From positions 1 to 35,560 of the forward strand of contig VGFC01000023.1 in NCBI GenBank assembly GCA_016869045.1: DNA of 35,560 bases. Direction: 5' to 3'. Position numbers and translations under genes: made by a program. The notes under the pieces were generated by a model that was not told where the DNA came from, ran no database searches, and was given only the letters and a program-made list of their open reading frames with translations. Origin of the DNA: Armatimonadota bacterium. Lineage in GTDB: Bacteria; Armatimonadota; Zipacnadia; Zipacnadales; VGFC01. This document shows positions 15,035 through 23,972 of this stretch, piece after piece. The stretch's first letter is position 1. Each line of letters starts with the position of its first letter.

Positions 15035-17770
15035 ATGCAGGTCACGATCAACGATCGTGTGTACGAGGCTCGGGAGGGGGAGACGATCCTGGAGGTCGCG
15101 CTCCGGAACGGGGTGCGCATCCCGAACCTGTGCTACGACCGGCGGCTGGCGCCGACGGGGCAGTGCCGGCTGTGCCTCGTCGAGATCGAGGGCGCGCGGG
15201 GCCTGCAGCCCTCGTGCTGCATGGTGGTGCGCGACGGCATGGTCATCCGCACGAGTACCGAGGAGATCGAGGACATCCGCCGGACGGTCATCAGGCTGCT
15301 GCTGACCGAGCACCCGAACGACTGCCTGCGCTGCGAGGCCAATGGCGCTTGCGCGTTGCAGGACCTGGCGTATGAGTATGGCGTGGACTTCCCGCAGAAG
15401 CCCCGTCAGCCGAAGTTCGAGGTCAACGAGCAGGACAACCCGTTCATCGTCCGCGACTACGACAAGTGCATTCTCTGCGAGCGTTGCGTGCGAATCTGCA
15501 GCGAGGTCCAGGGCGCCAACGCGCTGACGGTCGCCTGTCGCGGGTCGGAGTCCGTTGTCAGTACGTTCCTCGGCGGCACGCTGATGGACTCGCCGTGCGT
15601 GCTGTGCGGGCACTGCGTCGATACGTGCCCGGTCGGTGCGCTGGTGGACAGGAAGCGCCTGGGGTGCGGACGAACCCACGACTTTGTGCGCGTGCGGACC
15701 ACCTGCTCCCACTGCGGCGTCGGCTGCGGGATGTTCCTGCTCGTCCGCCATGGCCGAATCGTCGCCGTGGAGCCCCATCATGCCAGCCCGGCCAACCGGG
15801 GCAGCCTGTGCGTGAAGGGGCGGTACGCCTACGACTTCCCGCATCACCCCGACCGACTGACCACGCCGCTGATTCGCCGCAACGGGGAGCTTCAGCCCGC
15901 GACCTGGGATGAGGCGCTCGAGTACGTCGCGACGCGCATGAAGCAGACTCTCGCCGAGAGCGGGCCGGGCGCCTTCGCCGGGTGGTGCTCCTCGTGTTGC
16001 ACGAACGAGTCGAACTACCTCTTCATGAAGTTCATGCGCGCAGTGATTGGCACGAACACGGTCGATAACTGCGCAAGGAACTGTCACGCTCCCACGGTCG
16101 CCGGTCTGGCGACCACGCTCGGAGCCGGCGCGATGACCAACTCGATCGCCGAGCTCCAGAACGCCCCGTGCATCCTCGCGATCGGGACGAACATGACGGA
16201 GACGCATCCGGTGCTCGCCCTCCGCGTGCGCAAGGCCGTGCAGCAGGGCGCGAAGCTGATCGTGGCCGACCCGCGCCGCACCGAGCTGGCCGACTTGGCG
16301 ACGACGTACCTCCCCCTGCGCGTCGGCACGGACATCCCGCTGCTCAATGGGATGATGCACGTCATCATCAAGGAGGGGCTCTGCCACGAGCAGTTCGCGA
16401 CGGAGCGCTGCGAGGGCTTGGAGGAGCTGAAGGCGGTCGTCGCCGAGTACCCGCCGGAGCGCGTGGCGGAGATCACCGGCATCCCGGCCGAGGACATCAT
16501 CAACGCTGCTCGGGAGTTCGGCGAAGCCGAGCGCGCGGCGATCTGCTACACGATGGGCATCACGCAGCACGCCTGCGGCACGGACAACGTACAGAGCATT
16601 GCGAACCTCGCGCTGCTGACCGGCAACGTGGGCCGCGAGAACGCGGGCGTGAACCCCCTTCGCGGGCAGAGCAACGTGCAGGGCGCGTGCGACATGGGCG
16701 GCTTGCCGAACGTGCTGACCGGCTACCAGAGGATGGATGATCCGGCGGTGCAGGCGAAGTTCGGCGAGGCCTGGGGCTGCGACATGCCGGCGGAGATTGG
16801 CCTGAAGCACACCGAGGCCATCCTGAGGATGGGCGAGGGGCAGATCCGGTGCCTGTACCTCATGGGCGAGCAACCGCTGCTGACGGACGTCGATGTGAAC
16901 CACGCGCGCCACTGCCTCGAGAGGCTTGATCTCCTGGTGATGCAGGACAACTTCCCGGGCGAGACGTCGGCGCTGGCGCACGTGGTGCTGCCGGCGACAG
17001 GCTGGGGCGAGACCGACGGTACGTTCACCAATACCGAGCGCCGCGTGCAGCGCGTGCGACGGGCCGTGCTGCCGCCGGGCGAGTCGAAGCCCGATACGTG
17101 GATCATCTGCGAACTGGCGAAGCGCATGGGGAAGGACATCGGCTCGGGCAACGCCAAGGACACGTGGAACGAGATCGCGCGTCTCACGCCGACGATGGCG
17201 GGGATCAGCTACGAGCGGATCGAGAAGACCGGCCTCCAGTGGCCGTGCCGCACGCCCGCTGACCCGGGCACGAAGTTCCTGCACGCGGACCTGTGGACCG
17301 ACCGCAAGGCGAAGTTCATGCCCGTGCACCACCAGCCGCCGGCGGAACTGCCGGACGAAGAGTACCCGCTGGTGCTGACCACCGGCCGGCGCCTGTACCA
17401 CTACCACACGGGCATGAGGACGCACCACTCGCAGGGAATCGACGACGTCGCGCCCGAGGAACTGGTGGAGATGAGCCCGCAGGACGGCCAGAACCTCGGC
17501 ATCGAGGACGGCGAGATGGTGCGGGTCGTCTCCCGTCGCGGCGAGGTCACGGCGCGAGCCACCTTCACGCGGCGCTCGCCCGTCGGCACGATCTTCATGT
17601 CCTTCCACTTCCGCGAGAGCCCGACGAACGTCCTCACCAACCCCGTCCTCGACCCGAAGGCAGGCATCCCGGAGTTCAAGGCCTGCGCGGTGAGGGTCGA
17701 GAAGGTCGGTGAGACGGCTCCTACCCCCCTGCCCCCCTTCCTTCAGAAGGGGGGAGACGATAGGGGGTAG
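15035..17770 (+). CDS. NAD-linked formate dehydrogenase catalytic subunit (NuoG-like N-terminus + molybdopterin domain), Cys active site
   Basis: N-term 2Fe-2S (CYDRRLAPTGQCRLCLVE), 4Fe-4S clusters CILCERCVRIC / CVLCGHCVDTCP, NTVDNCARNCHAPTVAGLA active-site region, GTFTNTERRVQ. Confidence 0.93.
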   Translation: MQVTINDRVYEAREGETILEVALRNGVRIPNLCYDRRLAPTGQCRLCLVEIEGARGLQPSCCMVVRDGMVIRTSTEEIEDIRRTVIRLLLTEHPNDCLRCEANGACALQDLAYEYGVDFPQKPRQPKFEVNEQDNPFIVRDYDKCILCERCVRICSEVQGANALTVACRGSESVVSTFLGGTLMDSPCVLCGHCVDTCPVGALVDRKRLGCGRTHDFVRVRTTCSHCGVGCGMFLLVRHGRIVAVEPHHASPANRGSLCVKGRYAYDFPHHPDRLTTPLIRRNGELQPATWDEALEYVATRMKQTLAESGPGAFAGWCSSCCTNESNYLFMKFMRAVIGTNTVDNCARNCHAPTVAGLATTLGAGAMTNSIAELQNAPCILAIGTNMTETHPVLALRVRKAVQQGAKLIVADPRRTELADLATTYLPLRVGTDIPLLNGMMHVIIKEGLCHEQFATERCEGLEELKAVVAEYPPERVAEITGIPAEDIINAAREFGEAERAAICYTMGITQHACGTDNVQSIANLALLTGNVGRENAGVNPLRGQSNVQGACDMGGLPNVLTGYQRMDDPAVQAKFGEAWGCDMPAEIGLKHTEAILRMGEGQIRCLYLMGEQPLLTDVDVNHARHCLERLDLLVMQDNFPGETSALAHVVLPATGWGETDGTFTNTERRVQRVRRAVLPPGESKPDTWIICELAKRMGKDIGSGNAKDTWNEIARLTPTMAGISYERIEKTGLQWPCRTPADPGTKFLHADLWTDRKAKFMPVHHQPPAELPDEEYPLVLTTGRRLYHYHTGMRTHHSQGIDDVAPEELVEMSPQDGQNLGIEDGEMVRVVSRRGEVTARATFTRRSPVGTIFMSFHFRESPTNVLTNPVLDPKAGIPEFKACAVRVEKVGETAPTPLPPFLQKGGDDRG

Positions 17771-17974
17771 GACCTCCGAGGCGCAGACTCCCCCTTCCTC
17801 CGGAAGGCGGAACGCGAACCTCGTCCCCTGCCGTTCCCCCCTTCCTTCAGAAGGGGGGAGACGCTAGGGGGTAGGATCTCCGGGGCGCAGACTCCCCCTT
17901 CCTCTGGAAGACGGAACGCGAACCTCATCCCCTGCCGTTCCCCCCTTCTGAAGGAAGGGGGGCAGGGGGGTAGG
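17720..17974. mobile_element. MITE-like element: 35-bp perfect terminal inverted repeats, two internal 104-bp direct repeats
   Basis: Left arm cctacccccctgccccccttccttcagaagggggg (17720-17754) is the exact reverse complement of 17940-17974; units 17732-17835 and 17836-17939 differ at about 6 of 104 positions. Confidence 0.8.
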
Positions 17975-17986
17975 AACCGTTCCCCC

Positions 17987-19276
17987 ATGCGCAAGAAAGC
18001 CGCCATCACCACGCTCGGGTGCAAGCTCAACCGGTACGATAGCGAGCGCATCCGCGAGCAGCTCATGCGGCGAGGGTACGACATCGTCGAGTTCGACGAG
18101 GTCGCCGACCTGTATGTCGTCAACAGCTGCACGGTCACGGCGAAGAGCGATCGCGACGCGCGACGGCTGGCGCGGCAGGGCAAGCGCCGCAACCCTCGGT
18201 CGGTCGTCGTGCTGACCGGCTGCTACGCGGAAGTGGCGCCGGAGAAGGTCGCCGAGATCGCGGAGATCGACATCGTTCTCGGCAACACGGAGAAGGAGAC
18301 CATCGCTGCCCACGTGCCGCCGGGCTCGGACCTCGCCGAGGCTGAGGAGGAGGGCGACCCGCACGGCGAGCGGCTGATCGAGTCCTTCGCCGGGCACACG
18401 CGCGCGTTCGTGAAGGTGCAGGAGGGCTGCGACGCCCACTGCGCCTACTGCATCATCCCCCAGGCGCGCGGCCCGAGCCGGAGCGTGCCTCCCGTGCAGG
18501 TCGTCCAGCAGGTCGAGAAGCTCGTCGCCGCCGGGCATCCCGAGGTCGTGCTCATCGGCGTGCACCTTGGCTGGTACGGAGGCGACCTCCCGGAGGAGTA
18601 CGTGGACCTGGAGGAGCTAGCGCGCTGGCTGTGTGAGGTTCCCGCCCTCGGGCGCCTCCGCCTCTCCTCCATCGAGCCATGCGAAGTCGCCGAAGGCATC
18701 ATCGACCTCATCGCGCGCCACCCGCGAGTCTGCCGGCACCTGCACATCCCGCTGCAGAGCGGCTCGGACGCGATCCTGCGCTCCATGGGCCGGCCCTACG
18801 ACGCGCAGCAGTACGCCGACCTCGTCGCGAGCATCCGGGAGGCCAGCCCGCTCGCGGGGATCGGCACGGATGTGATGGTCGGCTTCCCCGGGGAGACGGA
18901 CGCGCACTTCGAGGAGACGCGGGCCTTCCTGGCCGGGTTGCCGCTGAGCTACCTGCACGTGTTCGCGTACTCACCAAGGCCCGGCACGCGCGCCGCCGAC
19001 ATGCCGGACCAGGTGCGCCCCGATCTCAAGCGCGAACGCAGCCGCGAGCTGATGAAGCTCTCCGCCGAGATGCGCCTGTCGTTCGCCGAGCAGAACCTGG
19101 GGGAGACGGTAGACGTGGTGGTGGAGGAGCCCCTCACCGAGGAGGGCTACCTCATCGGGATGAGCGACAACTACCTGCGAGTGCGCTTCGCAGCGCCAAC
19201 AGCATTGCGCGGCAGCATCGCTTCGGTGAAGCTCGCCTCGGCTGACCCGCACTCCGTCACGGGCACCCTCGCCTAG
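17987..19276 (+). CDS. mtaB: tRNA t6A37 methylthiotransferase (MtaB-like radical SAM)
   Basis: ITTLGCKLNRYDSERI, VNSCTVT, CYAEV, radical SAM CDAHCAYCIIPQARG, HIPLQSGSDAILRSMGR. Confidence 0.92.
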   Translation: MRKKAAITTLGCKLNRYDSERIREQLMRRGYDIVEFDEVADLYVVNSCTVTAKSDRDARRLARQGKRRNPRSVVVLTGCYAEVAPEKVAEIAEIDIVLGNTEKETIAAHVPPGSDLAEAEEEGDPHGERLIESFAGHTRAFVKVQEGCDAHCAYCIIPQARGPSRSVPPVQVVQQVEKLVAAGHPEVVLIGVHLGWYGGDLPEEYVDLEELARWLCEVPALGRLRLSSIEPCEVAEGIIDLIARHPRVCRHLHIPLQSGSDAILRSMGRPYDAQQYADLVASIREASPLAGIGTDVMVGFPGETDAHFEETRAFLAGLPLSYLHVFAYSPRPGTRAADMPDQVRPDLKRERSRELMKLSAEMRLSFAEQNLGETVDVVVEEPLTEEGYLIGMSDNYLRVRFAAPTALRGSIASVKLASADPHSVTGTLA

Positions 19277-21909
19277 CCGGACGCTCTACTGCACTCCTTC
19301 CACATCGCCGCAACCGCCCGCTTCCGTTCATCCTCGGAGCCTTCGTACGAGGCCAGAACCGTCTCCAGCCCCTGCGCCAGCCGCGTCGCGGCCTCAACGT
19401 AGCTCCGGTCGGCGGCGTGCTGCGAGACGGGCGGGAGGGGCGGCAGTTGGCCCTCGGCGATCAGCCGTTCGCGCTCGTGGATCACGCGCACGTAGTCCAC
19501 GACCAACCTCGCGTGCTGCGCCTCATAGCTGTCCTCCAGCCCCGCCTGCCGCAGCCGCTCGCAGAACACGCCCCACCGCGCCCATTGCGGGCCTGCGGGT
19601 TTCTTCGCCGGTGTTGAGGCGACCAGCTTGCCGTTGAGGTAGAGCCGCAGCTCGCCGCGCGGGTCGAACGTGCCCGCGAGATGCACCCACTCGCCGGGTT
19701 TCAGCCTCGCATCGTAGGCGGCGTGCCCCTGCTCCGTGATTAGCCGCAGCGAGTTCCCCGGGCACGTGTCCAGCAGGTAGCCGTCATCCACGCCCGCCGT
19801 CACCTTGTCGATGATCCGCGCCCCCATGTCGGGTAGCTGGTCCGGGCAGATCCATGCATCGAGCGTGTAGGCGCCGCGCGGCTCCAGGCGCGAGTCGAAC
19901 GCCACTTCCAGGTAGCCCTCGCCCGTGAGGCGGACGCCCGCCTCCGTTACCTCGACCTTGCCGACCACCTTCGCGCTCAGGTCCCCGCCCGCCGCATTCG
20001 GGCAGAGGCCGTCCCGCGTCTGCCCAAGCACCCAGTCCGCGATCAGACTGGGATCGCCTGCCAGCGTGCGCGCCGGATCGGCGGCGAGTGCCGCCATCTC
20101 CTCCTCCCCCAGCGCCCGCCCCCAGATTCGTGCGCGGCCCATGAGGCCGAGGAACTGGTTCCCGCTGCCGCTGTTGGCGCCGAGGCGCAAAGGTCGTTGG
20201 TTGTCCGCCGTCAGCGCGGCATACGCCGTCAGGTCCCAGAAGGGGTCGCCCGGCGGCGGTACGGGGTCGGGAGACGCGGGCACACCTAACGGTGCCCCGG
20301 GGCGCGTCGCGCCACCGAGGCAGATGGTGACCTGCGCGAGACCGGGCGTCTCGTCATACGGCAGCCGCACGGACGCGCGATCGTGCGCTCTCCACCGCTT
20401 CCCGTTCACCCAGACCGACGTGACCTCACCGGAGCCCACCGTCGCCAGGTAGACCCGCTTGTCACCCAGACGGATCGGGAAGCGCTGCTCAAGCCGGGTG
20501 ATCGCCGGCGGAATGTGAGGGAGAAGCGTGACCCCCTCGGCGGTGTAGAGATACTCGAACAGGCCTCGGATCAACGCGGAGGGTGCGCCCCACGTGTCGT
20601 ATACGCAGTTGATCGGTTCATTGGGCTGGTAGACGTTCGCGCCGAAGTCCACCAGGTTGTTGTCCATCCGAAACGTGCGCGCGAACTTCAGGATATGCTC
20701 CATGGACCGCCGCGCATCGTCGTGCTTACCGAGCCGGTAGTACGCGAGGATCATCCGCGCTTCGCACGTCGTCCAGTGGCCGCCGTTCACCCACCGGCCG
20801 AACTCCCACAGGCCCGTAGGCGGCACGTACATGTCATCGAGCGAGGGGCAGTTGGTGATAATCACATCATGCGGGCGCAGGCCGGGGATCGAGGCGATCT
20901 TGTCATAGATGCGCGCCGCCTGCGCATCATCGACCACGCGGAACGCCACCGCGTCGTGGTTGCAGACCGCCTCGAAGTAGCCGTGCTGCTCTGCGCCGTA
21001 CACGCCGTGGCGCGTGCCGTCCGGGTCCAGGTACTTGAGGAAGTAGCCCTCATCGGTCGTGAGCGCAGGCAGGCCCTGGCGCGCCAGGCGGCGGCGCTCG
21101 TCGTAGAGGGCTGCCTGCTCCGCGCGACCGACGAGCTTCTCCAGCTCGATGAGCCGACCCAGCGCCGCGATGTAGGTGATGGAAAGCCCGGCGAGGTAGG
21201 CCTGGCCATACGTGCCGTCCGGCTTCAGCCAACCGGCGTAGCTCGGCGCCAGCAGATTCCCGGCCGGCCCTGCCAGGAAGAGGTTCGTCTTCGGATCGCG
21301 CCGACCCTCGATGAAGTTGGCGCAGCGTTCGAGCTTCGGCAGGTAACGCGCGATGGCCTCACGGTCACGGCTGATCAGCAGCAGCTCCGCCTGCAGCACG
21401 ATCCCCGCTGCGGTGAACTCCATCCCCCAGTCGTGGATGTCGATCCGGCCGTCGCCCTGCTTGTAGACGATCCAGTTCGGCGCCGCCGCGTCGCACAGGC
21501 AGCCATCCGGCGCCACCCAGTCGTGCACGCCCTTCCGCTGCCCGTCCCCCATCTGGCTGAACCAGAGGTCCTGGGCGTTCTGCAGGAACGTGGTGTACGG
21601 CTCCGTGAGGAACGGCAGCGCGCAGTAGCTCGGCCCATAGCTGTTCTGAATCCACCAGGCGCCCCACGTCGGCCCCTCCACGAAACCGTTCCATTGGGGG
21701 GCGTACAGCATGGGGATGTTCTGCAGCTCGGGATCGGGGTGGTACATCCGCGCCGCCGTCTCCAGCAGTCGCAGATACTCTACGTCCCCCTCCCCCGCGA
21801 AGTACCTCCCCTCAAACGGCTCACCGGCCGCACGTGCCGTCACTTGTGCCCCGGCTGTTGCCGCAAGGGCCGCTCCCCCCATCGCCCGCACGAACTCCCG
21901 CCTTCGCAT
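19273..21909 (-). CDS. Tat-exported six-hairpin glycosidase-like protein with LamG/concanavalin A-like region
   Basis: MRRREFVRAMGGAALAATAGA twin-arginine signal; (alpha/alpha)6-type region (GLWEFGRWVNGGHWTTCEARMILAYYRLG); C-term YTLDAWICPDQL...GEWVHLAGTFDPRGELRLYLNGKLVAS LamG. Confidence 0.78.
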   Translation of the reverse strand: MRRREFVRAMGGAALAATAGAQVTARAAGEPFEGRYFAGEGDVEYLRLLETAARMYHPDPELQNIPMLYAPQWNGFVEGPTWGAWWIQNSYGPSYCALPFLTEPYTTFLQNAQDLWFSQMGDGQRKGVHDWVAPDGCLCDAAAPNWIVYKQGDGRIDIHDWGMEFTAAGIVLQAELLLISRDREAIARYLPKLERCANFIEGRRDPKTNLFLAGPAGNLLAPSYAGWLKPDGTYGQAYLAGLSITYIAALGRLIELEKLVGRAEQAALYDERRRLARQGLPALTTDEGYFLKYLDPDGTRHGVYGAEQHGYFEAVCNHDAVAFRVVDDAQAARIYDKIASIPGLRPHDVIITNCPSLDDMYVPPTGLWEFGRWVNGGHWTTCEARMILAYYRLGKHDDARRSMEHILKFARTFRMDNNLVDFGANVYQPNEPINCVYDTWGAPSALIRGLFEYLYTAEGVTLLPHIPPAITRLEQRFPIRLGDKRVYLATVGSGEVTSVWVNGKRWRAHDRASVRLPYDETPGLAQVTICLGGATRPGAPLGVPASPDPVPPPGDPFWDLTAYAALTADNQRPLRLGANSGSGNQFLGLMGRARIWGRALGEEEMAALAADPARTLAGDPSLIADWVLGQTRDGLCPNAAGGDLSAKVVGKVEVTEAGVRLTGEGYLEVAFDSRLEPRGAYTLDAWICPDQLPDMGARIIDKVTAGVDDGYLLDTCPGNSLRLITEQGHAAYDARLKPGEWVHLAGTFDPRGELRLYLNGKLVASTPAKKPAGPQWARWGVFCERLRQAGLEDSYEAQHARLVVDYVRVIHERERLIAEGQLPPLPPVSQHAADRSYVEAATRLAQGLETVLASYEGSEDERKRAVAAMWKECSRASG

Positions 21910-21966
21910 GGCCTTGCCGTTCTCCTACACTCCGAAACTCCTGCTCTCCTACACTCCTGCCGTCCC

Positions 21967-23499
21967 TCACACCTCATCGATCTTCGCTTTGCGCTCGGCG
22001 ACGATGAGCTTGTTGACGCCATTCAGGTAGGCTTTCGCGCTCGCGAGCATGGTGTCCACATCCGCGCCGCGGCCGATGGCCTCGCGGTCCTCCATCACGA
22101 GGCGAATGCGCGCCTGCGCGATCGCATCCCGGCCGCGCGTGACGGCGTGGACGGAGAAGTCCTCCAGCGTGCCGCTCAGACCTGTGGCCGCATCGATGGC
22201 CGAGCAGACGGCCTCCACGGGTCCGTTCCCCACGCCCGAACCGCGCATCTCCTCCCCGTCGCGCTCCAGCGTGACCTCTGCGGTGGGCGTCGTCGTCCCG
22301 GCCACCACGTTCAGCGAGACGATGCTGTACGTGCCCGCGCTGGCGGCGCCGTTGAGCTGCATCAGGGTCGCGAGGTCCTCGTCGTGAACCTGCTTCTTGC
22401 GGTCGGCCAAGGCCAGGAAGCGCTGGTAGATGACGTCCAGCTTCTCGGGGCTCTCGACCGGGTAGCCCAGATCGTCCAGCCGCTTCTTCAGCGCGGCGCG
22501 CCCCGAACGCGGTCCGAGCGTGATGGCGCTCTCCGAGATCCCGACGTCCTGCGGGTCCATGATCTCGAAGGTCGTGCGCTCCTTGATGACGCCATCGGCG
22601 TGGATGCCCGACTCGTGGCTGAAGGCGTTGTCGCCGACGATGGCCTTGTTCGGGGCAACAAGGAAGCCGCTGAAGCTGCTCACCATGCGGCTCGTGCGCA
22701 TGATCTCGCTCGTCTCGGTGCCCACCTCGAGGCCGAAGAAGCCGCGGCGCGTCTTCAGGCCCATCACGATCTCCTCCAGCGACGCATTCCCCGCACGCTC
22801 GCCCAGCCCGTTCACCGCACACTCCACCTGCCGCGCGCCCGCGTGCACCGCCGCCAGCGAGTTGGCGGTCGAGAGGCCCAGGTCATCGTGGCAGTGGACG
22901 GAGATGATCACGGCGTCCATGCCCGGCACGTTCTCGCGCAGGTGGGTAATGAGGTCGTGCATCTCCCACGGCGTCGTGTAGCCGACGGTGTCCGGGATGT
23001 TCACCGTGGTGGCACCGGCGGCGATCGTCGCTGCAACGACCTCCACGAGGTACGGCCGATCGGTCCGCGTGGCGTCCATCGGGCTGAACTCGACATCCGC
23101 GCAGCGCGCCTTGGCGAACTCCACGGCGTGGACCGCCATCTGCAGGACCTCGTCATGGGTCTTGCGCAGCTGGTACTTCACGTGGATGTCGCTCGTGCCC
23201 ACGAAAGTGTGGATGCGGGGCCTTTCCGCCGACTGGACCGCCCGCCAGGCGGCGTCGATATCCTCCTCCCGCGCCCGCGCGAGGCCCGCAATGATCGGCC
23301 CCCGCACGGTCTGCGCGATCTCCCGGACGGCGTTGAAATCGCCCGGCGAGGAGATCGGGAAGCCCGCCTCGATCACGTCCACTTTCAGCCGCGCAAGCTG
23401 CTTGGCGAGGGTCAGCTTCTGGTCGCGGTCCATACTCGCGCCCGGCGACTGCTCGCCATCCCTCAGCGTCGTGTCGAAGATCAGCACCCGGTCTGTCAT
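21967..23499 (-). CDS. leuA: 2-isopropylmalate synthase
   Basis: MTDRVLIFDTTLRDGEQSPGASMDRDQKLTLAKQLARLKVDVIEAGFP; SVHCHDDLGLSTANSLAAV.AGARQVECAVNGLGERAGNASLEEI; C-terminal allosteric domain. Confidence 0.95.
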   Translation of the reverse strand: MTDRVLIFDTTLRDGEQSPGASMDRDQKLTLAKQLARLKVDVIEAGFPISSPGDFNAVREIAQTVRGPIIAGLARAREEDIDAAWRAVQSAERPRIHTFVGTSDIHVKYQLRKTHDEVLQMAVHAVEFAKARCADVEFSPMDATRTDRPYLVEVVAATIAAGATTVNIPDTVGYTTPWEMHDLITHLRENVPGMDAVIISVHCHDDLGLSTANSLAAVHAGARQVECAVNGLGERAGNASLEEIVMGLKTRRGFFGLEVGTETSEIMRTSRMVSSFSGFLVAPNKAIVGDNAFSHESGIHADGVIKERTTFEIMDPQDVGISESAITLGPRSGRAALKKRLDDLGYPVESPEKLDVIYQRFLALADRKKQVHDEDLATLMQLNGAASAGTYSIVSLNVVAGTTTPTAEVTLERDGEEMRGSGVGNGPVEAVCSAIDAATGLSGTLEDFSVHAVTRGRDAIAQARIRLVMEDREAIGRGADVDTMLASAKAYLNGVNKLIVAERKAKIDEV

Positions 23500-23564
23500 A
23501 GCCTGTCGCTCCTTGCCGTCCGTTGCCATCCGCCTCTGCCGTCACCCATCACCCATCACCTAGC

Positions 23565-23869
23565 AAAAAGCCCCCGTCTCTCTGAAGAGACGGAGGCCGA
23601 TGGCTTCCGCGGTACCACTCTTCTTGGTCCCATCCGCCGGGACCCGCTCAGTCGGTACGAGGGCCGGACATCGCCCCGATACCGCCGCCCAGGTAACGGT
23701 GGGCGCTCCGTCGTAACCTACTGGGTCCGGCCTGCGCAGGACCGTTCGGTACGCGACTCAAGGGCGAGTTTCAGCGGTCTCGGGATGGCCGCCTCTCAGC
23801 GATAGCGGCCTCTCTGTGACCCGTCCTCCGCCTACTACTCCCTGTCACAGTCTTTGGTTGCCCAGATTG
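23565..23869 (-). promoter_or_regulatory. T-box riboswitch (Leu specifier) controlling leuA
   Basis: Minus strand: stem I GGGAGTAGTAGGCGG...AGAGAGGCCG, specifier GAAACTCGCC (CUC, 23768-23766), T-box AGAGTGGTACCGCGGAAGCC (23621-23602), terminator GGCCTCCGTCTCTTCAGAGAGACGGGGGCTTTTT (23598-23565). Confidence 0.92.
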
Positions 23870-23875
23870 CGCGAG

Positions 23876-23904
23876 ATTGTAGTGGATACGCTGGTGAGTG
23901 TCAA
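23876..23904 (-). promoter_or_regulatory. Sigma70-type promoter for the leuA T-box transcript
   Basis: Minus strand TTGACA (23904-23899) - 17 nt - TACAAT (23881-23876). Confidence 0.8.
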
Positions 23905-23972
23905 TGGTGACGGCCGGAGTCGGGGAGATGCGGAGTTGCGCAGTTCAGGAGAACGGCGACGGCACGAACGGC

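Noticed and set aside
14933-17608. 891-aa ORF on the - strand
   Set aside because: Antisense shadow of the well-supported formate dehydrogenase gene; no recognisable domain.
15035-17770. Fe-only hydrogenase or complex I subunit instead of formate dehydrogenase
   Set aside because: No H-cluster motifs; the molybdopterin active-site CARNCHAPTV and FDH-type GTFTNTERRVQ motifs fit formate dehydrogenase.
17720-17974. CRISPR-like array
   Set aside because: Only two 104-bp direct units plus terminal inverted repeats; no short repeat/spacer periodicity and no cas genes.
20383-23805. 1140-aa ORF on the + strand
   Set aside because: Antisense to the glycosidase and leuA and runs through the T-box; low-complexity R/H/V/D-rich composition typical of spurious ORFs in high-GC DNA.
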